A DNA stretch of 64,000 nucleotides from Aureliella helgolandensis (GTDB taxonomy: Bacteria; Planctomycetota; Planctomycetia; Pirellulales; Pirellulaceae): NCBI RefSeq assembly GCF_007752135.1, contig NZ_CP036298.1:310001-374000 (forward strand), given 5' to 3'. The notes beneath the pieces are model-generated. The model saw nothing but the letters and a program-made list of their open reading frames with translations, ran no database searches and was not told the DNA's origin. The stretch's first letter is position 1. Each line of letters begins with the position of its first letter. Shown in pieces: positions 34,936 to 43,300 of the stretch. Made by a program: the position numbers and the translations under genes.

Positions 34936-36606
34936 CTATTCAGGCACGTCGATGTGCTCGGATGTTGCTGCTTCGCGCAGTTTGCTCAACGCACGAGCTT
35001 CGATTTGGCGAATTCTCTCCTTGGTAACCCCCAAGGCAGCACCCACTTCCTTGAGAGTCAACGGTTCTTCGCTGTGATTCAGGCCGAAGCGTCGAATGAT
35101 GATTTGCTGCTCACGGTAGTCGAGACGACCCAGGATGCGATTGATTTGCGTCTCACGCTGCTTTTGAGCAATTTCCTCGGCAAAATGATCTCGGCGAGTA
35201 TCTTCGTGCGCCATAAACACTTCTTCACCAGTGGTGCGGAAGCGGTCATTGTGCTTGAACTCGTCTGGAATCGAGCGGGCAAAATTCTTCATGATGGCCC
35301 AGCTGGCGTACGTGCTGAATTTGTTGCCTCTCGAAAAGTCGAATTTCTCCACGGCGCGGAACAGCGAAATGTTGCCGTCGCTGACCAACGAGAAGAAGTC
35401 ATCCGAGCTCTTCATGTGACGCTTGGCGATGGATACGACCAGTCGCAAGTTCGCTTGAACGATCTTATTCTTGACGTCGACCGACGACTGATACAAGCCC
35501 TCGATTTCTTCCATGAGCGCTACGGTTGGGTCTTCGGTAGCCAGTTGTTCACGCAGCTTCTTGGCACGACTCTTGAGGTAATTCATCTTTCGGAATAAGT
35601 GATACTCCTGTTCTCGCGTCAGCAGTTGGACGTCGTACAGGGACGCGAGGTAGGTGGGTAGACCACTTGGGGCGCGGACCTTGCGAGGTGGAATCATCGC
35701 TTCAGGCATCTCGCCCAAAATCTCGGCTTCCTGTCGTTTTCCAGGACGTGCAAACAGTTCGTTATCGATGTACTCCAACGGTAGTTCCATGATCAGCTTA
35801 GCACGCTGTTCATTCAGCACTCGGAGCACGGAACTGCGTGAGCGGGAGTATTGACGGGCAAGTTGGCTCAAGCCCGTTCCGCGTTGGTACTGATTGTAAA
35901 TCGCCGCTTTGTCCATATCGGTCAGGACCGGACGGGAATCGGGGAATACCGCTTGTTCAGGCGTCTTGCGATCGTGATTCTTGATCGTGTAGCGAATCGT
36001 TTCCACGCTGCGACTCACCGCCAACGAAACTTGACGAGCGACTTCAGACAAGTTGTGTCCTTCGGCAGCGATAGAACGTGCACGCTCAATGATCTCTGCA
36101 CGCTCATCAGCAGACAGCTGGCTGAATCGCTCCCCACGGCGCACGCGATCCTTGTTTCTCGCCACAAAGCGTTCGACGCTGCTGTGCAGGAACCCGACTC
36201 GCTTGCGGCCATCGTTTAGGAATCGACGGCTGACTAGCCCCTGATCTCGCCAGCGGGAAATCGTTTTGGTAGAGACGTTGAACATGCGGCTCAAGTCTTC
36301 TACGGAGTGAACTGGCTCTTGAGCCTCTTCCACTTTGAGGTTGAGTGAGTCGGTTACGTCTTCGACGAACAGACGCAAATCGTGCGCGGCATCCTCACCA
36401 CGGACCATCTTGCGGTTGTTTTCCTCTGGTCGGTAATCGGTTACGCGATAGTAGATGAACTCGTAAGGGTAATCGCGGGCCAAATCGAGCTCTCCCAGCA
36501 GTCGTTCGGCACGATCTGCTTGTTCGAGACGCTTTCCACGCGGTGTGAATTTAACTTGGTGTTCGCAAAGTTCACGAACCAAAGCGATGCGGTAATCTTG
36601 ATGCAT
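34936..36606 (-). CDS. Sigma-70 family RNA polymerase sigma factor with N-terminal DNA-binding extension
   Basis: The 556-residue protein has a complete sigma-70 core in its C-terminal half: region 1.2 near 315-345, region 2 at about 380-445 (NLRLVVSIAKRHMKSSDDFF, FDFSRGNKFSTYASWAIMKN) and region 4 at about 487-548 (LTLKEVGAALGVTKERIRQIEARAL). Region 3 is short. The N-terminal 300 residues replace sigma region 1.1 and hold a MerR-type helix-turn-helix (100-130, VEDLSRMFNVSTKTISRWRD) and two more HTH-like stretches (163-210 and 228-270). The ATG at 36604-36606 is chosen for its purine-rich leader and the end of homologous-looking sequence. Confidence 0.9.
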   Translation of the reverse strand: MHQDYRIALVRELCEHQVKFTPRGKRLEQADRAERLLGELDLARDYPYEFIYYRVTDYRPEENNRKMVRGEDAAHDLRLFVEDVTDSLNLKVEEAQEPVHSVEDLSRMFNVSTKTISRWRDQGLVSRRFLNDGRKRVGFLHSSVERFVARNKDRVRRGERFSQLSADERAEIIERARSIAAEGHNLSEVARQVSLAVSRSVETIRYTIKNHDRKTPEQAVFPDSRPVLTDMDKAAIYNQYQRGTGLSQLARQYSRSRSSVLRVLNEQRAKLIMELPLEYIDNELFARPGKRQEAEILGEMPEAMIPPRKVRAPSGLPTYLASLYDVQLLTREQEYHLFRKMNYLKSRAKKLREQLATEDPTVALMEEIEGLYQSSVDVKNKIVQANLRLVVSIAKRHMKSSDDFFSLVSDGNISLFRAVEKFDFSRGNKFSTYASWAIMKNFARSIPDEFKHNDRFRTTGEEVFMAHEDTRRDHFAEEIAQKQRETQINRILGRLDYREQQIIIRRFGLNHSEEPLTLKEVGAALGVTKERIRQIEARALSKLREAATSEHIDVPE

Positions 36607-37253
36607 CTGAAAAAACCTTTCCCTGCATGTGAGTAAGTGCCATTCCATTCCTTGCGGCTTCCGACCGCCGACACCTACACACGGCTGGGCATGAGTCCCA
36701 TCCTGGGACTCTGCACATGATCCTGCCAAGCTCAACAACGACCCTTGCGCCTGCCACATCCGCGTTGTCTGAGTTTAACACGTTTCACTCAGCTTACTTA
36801 CGCCGGGGATCCGTGAATTGTTCGTTTGACAACTTAATAACGTAGTCGCAGTGGTGCGCTCAAAGCGTTTCAAGCTTGGCTGGTGTTTAGATAGATGCAA
36901 ATCCGGCGCCAGTTGTTCGCTCCAAGCCCAAAAAAACCAAGTGTCTATGCTAAGTGTCTATTGAGAAACAACTTAGGAGTTGTTCGATTATCTGCCACCG
37001 ACGCCGCAACCATGCGGTTTTGTAAATTTGGGAAGTCAGAGTGCAAAAATGACATAGCAGGCTCTCAATTTGAGACGCCCTCAATGGAGGGGGGGTGGGG
37101 GCGTGGGGTGAATGGGGCGTTTGAGTTGAGTGGGAGGTTTTCGTGGCGAGGGGGGAGTGTGCTGGCTGCACTAAACGCACTGGTTGTGCGTCCGCTGAAC
37201 TGCCGAAAAGCCATGGAAATAGCTGATCGTCACTGAGTGCAACGGAGTTCTCC
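36607..37253. promoter_or_regulatory. Long divergent regulatory region with a G-quadruplex motif
   Basis: The 647 bases between the sigma gene and the next plus-strand gene hold the promoters of both. No gene is supported. A dense G-run motif lies at 37089-37117. Confidence 0.5.
37089..37117 (+). other. Predicted G-quadruplex motif
   Basis: Four G runs of 7, 5, 4 and 4 bases (37089-37095, 37097-37101, 37105-37108, 37114-37117) are separated by loops of 1, 3 and 5 bases, matching the G3+N1-7 rule with margin. The G-rich strand is the coding strand of the gene starting near 37254. Confidence 0.65.
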
Positions 37254-38822
37254 ATGGCTGTGTCCCCAACTGAAATTCTGGCAGTTACCTTGAAGGAATA
37301 TGCTGTGTCCCCGACTCTCGGACTCCCTGCCCCTGGGGAGAGGACCGCGGTAGGATCCAAGGCATGCAAGCAAGGACCAGGCCAACTCCCCAGCCGACGG
37401 CAATTGCTCGTTGCGCTAGCTTGTGTCGTTCCGTGCTTGCCAATGCAATCCATGCTGGCGGCAGAGCCGACGAACGGTTCCCAACGCAGTAAGGGACTGT
37501 TGATTCAGCCTACGGGAATTCCTCTGCTCAACACACGCGCCAAAATCGTGATGGAGTTGGAAGGAAAATTGTTGCTGGAAGAGCCCGATCCGAGCAAGTC
37601 CGACGGGGTTCGTGAGGCGGAGGTCAAGGGCAAGTCGACCTTGGACTATTTCGAAAAGATCGCCTTCGAGGATTCCGCATTGACCGCTGCGGGGCGTCGC
37701 TACGTGGAAGCGAAAGTCGAAAATTGGATTTCGGGAAGTGCTTCGAGCCAGGAGCTGCGTCCAGAATGTCGCGAAACGAGGTTGCTCAAGCATGATGGGA
37801 AGTGGCAGCAATTCAGTGAGAACGAGGCACTGATGGCGCGGGAAGTGGAGTTGGTGCAATCCCCGGTCAATTCGGCTGCTTTGGAATTGTTGCTGCCTAC
37901 CGAAGCCGCTAAACCCAATGCGACTTGGGAACTGTCTCCCAGCGATGCTGCACAAGTCTTCAATCTCGAAGCGGTGCACCGCTCCACCGTCACCGCCAAG
38001 ATCGCTAAGGTTGAAAAGGGGAAGGCGACCGTCGAGCTGAGCGGCGAACTGCAAGCCACCGCAAACTCGGTCCCAACCACGCTTAAGATTCAAGGCAACC
38101 TGCATGTCGAACTGGCGAGCCAGACGGCCTTCATAACCTGGCTAGGTTTGGTGATCAAAGAGGAACGCGATATTAGCCAAACAGAGCCTGGGTTCGTGAT
38201 TACTGCCCGCATTCGCCTCATCCGCACCGAGACCAAAGACGAATTGCAGATTACCGACGCAGAGCTTCGGCAGCTGGCAAAGACTGAAGACCCTGGTCGC
38301 TGGTTGATTCGTCTCAAGTCGACCGCGGGGCGCTATACCTTGCTAGCGGATCGACGTTGGTCGATCTACATCGATGGAGGTGAAGAGGCAATTCTACGGA
38401 TGGTGGAAAAGAACTCTATCATTGCTCAGTGCAACATTACCCGACTCACCAAGCTCGACGAAGGAACGCAACTCACACTCGAAGGTTTGCAGGCCGATAT
38501 CAAGCAGTCGCTCGGTAAGAGTTTTGAGAGCTTCCTGGAATCGAGCGAAAAGGTGACTTCTTCCAAGCTGCGGCTCATGCGCTGTGTGGCAATGGGAGTT
38601 TCGGAAGACGTCCCGATTCAGTGGGTGTATTGCCACCTTTCCGATGACCACGGACAACGGCTTGCATTGATTTACACGATGGGTGGAAACGTGACGGACC
38701 GCTTTGCGGCGGCTGATGAGCAGATGACGTCGAGTTTTGAGATGTTAGCCGCACCAGCTCCGACCGATGTCCCCACTCCGGCGCCCCAAGTCAGTTCGAA
38801 ACCGACTCAAGCACCACGCTAG
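37254..38822 (+). CDS. Secreted protein of unknown function
   Basis: I do not recognise a family. The 522-residue frame has an ordinary signal peptide after a basic stretch (SRRQLLVALACVVPCL, cleavage near MLAAEP), then a beta-rich body with LLIQPTGIPLLNTRAKIVMELEGKLLLEE, ATVELSGEL, TLKIQGNLHVELASQTAFITW and GRYTLLADRRWSIYIDG, and a Pro/Thr-rich tail. It resembles uncharacterised planctomycete secreted proteins only in composition. The first 45 residues before the signal are atypical, so the true start may lie further in; no in-frame ATG is near the signal. Confidence 0.7.
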   Translation: MAVSPTEILAVTLKEYAVSPTLGLPAPGERTAVGSKACKQGPGQLPSRRQLLVALACVVPCLPMQSMLAAEPTNGSQRSKGLLIQPTGIPLLNTRAKIVMELEGKLLLEEPDPSKSDGVREAEVKGKSTLDYFEKIAFEDSALTAAGRRYVEAKVENWISGSASSQELRPECRETRLLKHDGKWQQFSENEALMAREVELVQSPVNSAALELLLPTEAAKPNATWELSPSDAAQVFNLEAVHRSTVTAKIAKVEKGKATVELSGELQATANSVPTTLKIQGNLHVELASQTAFITWLGLVIKEERDISQTEPGFVITARIRLIRTETKDELQITDAELRQLAKTEDPGRWLIRLKSTAGRYTLLADRRWSIYIDGGEEAILRMVEKNSIIAQCNITRLTKLDEGTQLTLEGLQADIKQSLGKSFESFLESSEKVTSSKLRLMRCVAMGVSEDVPIQWVYCHLSDDHGQRLALIYTMGGNVTDRFAAADEQMTSSFEMLAAPAPTDVPTPAPQVSSKPTQAPR

Positions 38823-39148
38823 CCACGCACGCTGCGACTGGTAACGCATGGTTGTCTGCACAGGCAGAATCGCAGTTCAGTGTGGCTCTGCCCCCTCGGT
38901 CGGTTCTGAGGGCGGGGCAGCCAGTGGTTGGGAGGATCGTCAAGATTCTGCGGGGGCGCGTTGCTGGCTGGGTCTCTCTGGCTTCGGTTGAGCGAGGCCC
39001 GCTAAGTCACGTGCAAGCAAGCCTAAACGCAATTTCACGGCCGCGCTATTATCACCACCCAAGTAAGAGTGAGTGACTTGGAGGTGGCTGCCTGTTTTCA
39101 TTCTGTGCAGCATTAGAAATGCTAGAGATTGGCGCGAAGCGGGTGCGT
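38823..39148. other. Intergenic region between convergent genes
   Basis: No supported gene; a 74-codon frame at 38852-39076 is open but has no family features. No clear terminator hairpin was found. Confidence 0.45.
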
Positions 39149-40261
39149 CTAACGTTGATAGATTGGCAGGTAATGGTATTTGACCGATAAACTCAGGATG
39201 GCTAGGCAGGTCGCGTAGACTTTGCCCGCACCGAGTTCTTCGCCACTGGTCGCCGCCCACGAGCCATCGGGTTGTTGGTGTTCCAGCAAAATGTTCGCCA
39301 CGATCCGCTGGGAGTCGCTGGCTATCTGCCCGCCTCGCTGATGCATCCCCTGGGCATAATAGTAAGTGCCGTAGAAAAAGAACCGTTCATTCCATTTGGG
39401 AGGATGGGATAGCAGCCACTGCGTAGCTCCCTGGACCAAGGGAGATTCGTATTCTCCACAGACTTGGAGTGCCAGTAGACCAGAAGCTGTCATCGCGAAA
39501 GTGGGATTATTGGAATTCGGCAGGTAGCTAAATCCAGCTGGGCTCTGCGTTGGGTTGCCTTGCGAATCGAGGCGTGCCGTGTACGAACGCCGCAGGTAGG
39601 CGATCGCCTCCCCTATGGCGGCCGCAGGCACCGCCAGGCCATCATTCTTAGCCGATCGCAGAGCCATCAATTGCCAGACGCTGACCGACAGGTCTGAATC
39701 GTTCGAATTGGGTGTGTAGCGCCAGCCGCCGCGATATTGGGTTGATTTCTGCTGCTGTTGTGCACTGAGGATTAGGTCAATGGCTGATTGGCAGCGGGCT
39801 GCGATGCGAGCATCCTGGGTTGCGTCGGCCCCCATGCCTCGCATCTCCGTGAGCATTAGCGTTACCACACCATGTCCGTACATCCGCGAGCCATCACGAT
39901 TCCCGTAGTATCCGTCCTTGTCCTGGCGATCCTCCAGCAGCACGAAGTCGAGTGCTTGTCTCGAGGCGTTTCCAAAATCTCCTGGCGAGCTTGGTGTTGC
40001 ACCGGAGCTGGCCAGTGCCATGATGGCCAAGGCGGTCATGGTCGTGGCATATTGTTGGTCGACGATCGATCCGTCGCTCCGCTGTTTCGACACAAGATAC
40101 TGCAAACCGCGATCAACGGCCGCATCGACTGCATCTTGTTGGAACACTTCCGTCTCAAACTTGCTAGTCTCGCTTTGTGCACGAGCTCGAAACGGACTGC
40201 ATCCAAGAAGCACGAGTGTGATGGCGAGCGAGTGGCATGAGGAACGCATGGACAGCGCCAA
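39149..40261 (-). CDS. Prenyltransferase/squalene-cyclase-repeat lipoprotein, last gene of the MoxR operon
   Basis: The 370-residue protein has a lipobox-like LVLLGC near residue 21, then alpha/alpha-toroid repeats of the squalene cyclase/prenyltransferase type: AVDRGLQYLVSKQRSDGSI, TMTALAIMALASSG, DGYYGNRDGSRMYGHGVVTLML, GGWRYTPNSNDSDLSVSVWQLMAL, GFSYLPNSNNPTFAMTASGLLAL and QQPDGSWAATSG. The Asp-rich catalytic DXDD is not seen, so it is likely a structural or binding member. It lies 42 bases after the large protein and is the usual neighbour in planctomycete operons of this type. Confidence 0.85.
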   Translation of the reverse strand: MALSMRSSCHSLAITLVLLGCSPFRARAQSETSKFETEVFQQDAVDAAVDRGLQYLVSKQRSDGSIVDQQYATTMTALAIMALASSGATPSSPGDFGNASRQALDFVLLEDRQDKDGYYGNRDGSRMYGHGVVTLMLTEMRGMGADATQDARIAARCQSAIDLILSAQQQQKSTQYRGGWRYTPNSNDSDLSVSVWQLMALRSAKNDGLAVPAAAIGEAIAYLRRSYTARLDSQGNPTQSPAGFSYLPNSNNPTFAMTASGLLALQVCGEYESPLVQGATQWLLSHPPKWNERFFFYGTYYYAQGMHQRGGQIASDSQRIVANILLEHQQPDGSWAATSGEELGAGKVYATCLAILSLSVKYHYLPIYQR

Positions 40262-40303
40262 CTTTTTAGTGGAATTGTGAGACGAGTGGCAAATGGGGAA
40301 CGC

Positions 40304-43300
40304 CTATTCTGCAGAGCGTTGCGGTTTGCGAGCGAGTTCTCGGAAGTAGGCTTCAATTTGCTGGCGATAGAGTGGCAGGACCGTTTCGCGACGACTCTCG
40401 ATGGCCTCCTCTGCCGATTGGGTTGGCAGATACCCCCACCGCTCGTCCGCCCGCTCGACCGCCAGCACTTGGACCGGCACAGGAGGGTGTGGATTCACAT
40501 CTGCTAAATTGCTGTCGGTAGCCATCCCGAGATCGCTAGGTGCGTCTTGACTGGGGGGCTGACGTGACTGACTCATGCGATGGGCCAATTCTTGGGCCGC
40601 CTCTGACAGCGCGGTTGGTGGGGCGGTTGTGGGCGAGACGCTCGAAGGCTGCCCTGTAGCGTCGTCTTCATTTTCGCCCAGTTCCAAGTCCGCATGCTGC
40701 TGTTGATCGAGTTCGTCGAGCATGCGTGCCAGTTCACTTGCGTCGAGCAAGCTCGAGAGCGACTCTGCCGACGATGAGGGGTTGCCGGCATTGGACTCGG
40801 ACGCAGGCGATGCGGGAGCCCTATCGGCTTGCTCCTCCGTTGGCCGCATTTGTCGCAATGCGTCGGTCGCAGCTTGCAAGGCCAGTACCGCATCTCTTGA
40901 AGCTTGGACCGCAGCGGTAGAGCTGTGCAGTTCTACACTCTTGTTATTGGGGATGCTGTCCGTGGAGGACGGTCGTGAAGTGGACGGCATGTTGTCCAGA
41001 GAGGCGGATGGGGTAGAAGCGATAGCGGCGGCCAGCGCTTCAACCGACGCCTGAATCTCCTGCTGATTGGTTGCGGTGGTTTGCTGCGTAGCTTGACCTA
41101 GTTGTCGTGCGGTCAGCATATTCAGTAGGCGTTGCTCGTGGCGCGCAGCCCTTGCCAGTTCCTCGATAGCAAACTCAACCTGCTGTTGGATCTCGTGTTG
41201 CGTCTCAACCGCTGAGCTCAATGCAGCACCGCTCGACCAAGTTTGATCCGGTAGGGGATGGATAACAGCCAGCTCATGCAGGATCGAAGCAAGTTCTTCC
41301 TCCAAGAGTTGGGTAAGCTGTGCACCGAGTGCTGCGGCGGGATTCTTCCCTGGGAAATCGGTCCAATGAAGCTGGTTGATCTTTTCGGCTCGCTGTTCGG
41401 CCATGGCGATTCGGCGCTGTTGGGTTTCGTACATGTCGGAGGAACGCTCCCGACCCTGTGAGGGCAATTGCTGCTGTTCTAGCTTCAATAGTTGTTGGGC
41501 ATTCCTAGCCAATTGCTGTTGGATGCGACGCCCACGATCTTTCATTTCACGACGACGGTCGACTAGATCGGTTGGAGTGCGGTGGATATCGCGTTCTGTG
41601 GCGCTCAACAGATTCCGGTGGGCTGTTTGAACAACAGATTCAATTGCCTGGAGTTGGCGATGAATTTTCTCGCTGGCGACATTGAGCAATTCTAGCGACG
41701 ATTCTTGGCGGGATTGATCAGCAAATTCTAGAGTTTGTTGCAAGAGCGTTTCCGCCTCACGCAGGGATGTTGCGGTAGCTTGCTCCTTGGCCGAACCTGC
41801 CGTCCAGCGAGATTCCGAGAGCAAGAGTTTCAGCAATTGGTGAGCTTGCTCGCGCGCGGAGTTAATGGCAAGCTGCCGCGCAGACGCGTTGCCATGCCAG
41901 ACTGGATCGGATTGCTGCAGTTGGGGAGCTAGAGTCGCTTGTAGGGCGGTGGCTGTTTCTAAAGTTGCGAATGCCAGCTCAACCGCCTGTTGCGAAAGCT
42001 GGGAGAGCTCACGCTGCATTGGAGGGAGTTGTTTTAGCTCGTTTTCAAGTTGCCGCATCAGTTCCTGTGGGTCGGTGTGCGCTAGATTCGCAAGCGCCTG
42101 GGCTTGGGCATAATCTGCCGAACTAAGGCCTGAGGTTGGTGCGATGTCGCTTGGGGCAGACGATTCGGTAGGGCCTCCTTCGGACGGCTCCTGAGTCTCG
42201 CCCGAGTCACTCGCTACGTTGGAAGCAGGGAGTTCGTTTAATTCTAAGCCCTCGCCGTCGCCTGGAAACGAGCCTAGGAGATACTCAGCCACGGCATCGA
42301 GCGTTTGGCTGGATTCGAGCTGCTGTTGGGCGGCTTGTTGGAGTTGCTGGAGCGGTCGCTGTGCTAGCTCGATCGATGAGAGGTTGTCCAGCGACTGAGC
42401 GACTGTCTTCGCAACTTGCTCGACAACCTCGCGTGCTCGGTCTGCCCGCTGGGCCACTTCAATTTGCTCTCGTTGCAATAGATCTTGAACGTCGGCGGAA
42501 TCGCTCAGCGCCTCTCGCAACTCTTCGATGGGGTGGGACGCTGAAGCTCGCAGCTGCTGGAGTTGGTCGAGCCTTGCCTCCGCGGGAAGGCGTTCGGCAC
42601 TCTCGAGTGTTTTTGCCAGCGCGTCGGTCTGTGTTGCCAGCTCGCGAGTTGCTTCGGCAGCGTGTCGAGCCAATTCATTGAGGGAGGGGGATAGTTCGTT
42701 CAGCCTTTGGCGCGCCCGGTCGACGTATGGTTGAAATAGGAGAGTGAGGTGTTCCACCTCTTGGAGTCCTCGTTTCAAAGGGAGCGCGAGTGAGACCGAG
42801 GGTTCGCTCCCCATTGGATCGCATCGCGCTGTGAGTTGAGCATCGATTTCCTGGAAGGATGCACTCTTCGGATACTCGGCAAACCTGCTGGTTAGATTTT
42901 GAGGAATATTCGTGGATCGCAATTCGTCCGCAACAAACTGAAGCATTCGTCCGTGTGCTTCCCACCAACGGGATGCCTCTTCGGCATATAGACGGTTTGC
43001 AGAGGACTTGCTGACTGGCTCGTTTTCTGATTCGACAAGACGTGCAAGCAGGGACTGCCCTAGTGATAGCTTGTGCTGCGACTCCAGGATGCGGAGGGCT
43101 TGTAGGATGGTGGTTGAAGGATCCTGGGGAGGAGCGACGTGTGCTCCACGGCTATCAAAAATGGCGTCCCAGGCCCGGCGAGCTGCTCCCAAATCGCTGG
43201 AGTAACGATGGGCATGGGCGGCTCGTTGCAAGGAGCGTCGCAACGCGAGTTGCATGGCAGGGATGTTGTTGGAGCCAATCTCTCGATGGCTTGGAGGAGT

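Noticed and set aside
38852-39076. 74-codon plus frame between convergent genes
   Set aside because: No family, no conserved pattern and no ribosome site.
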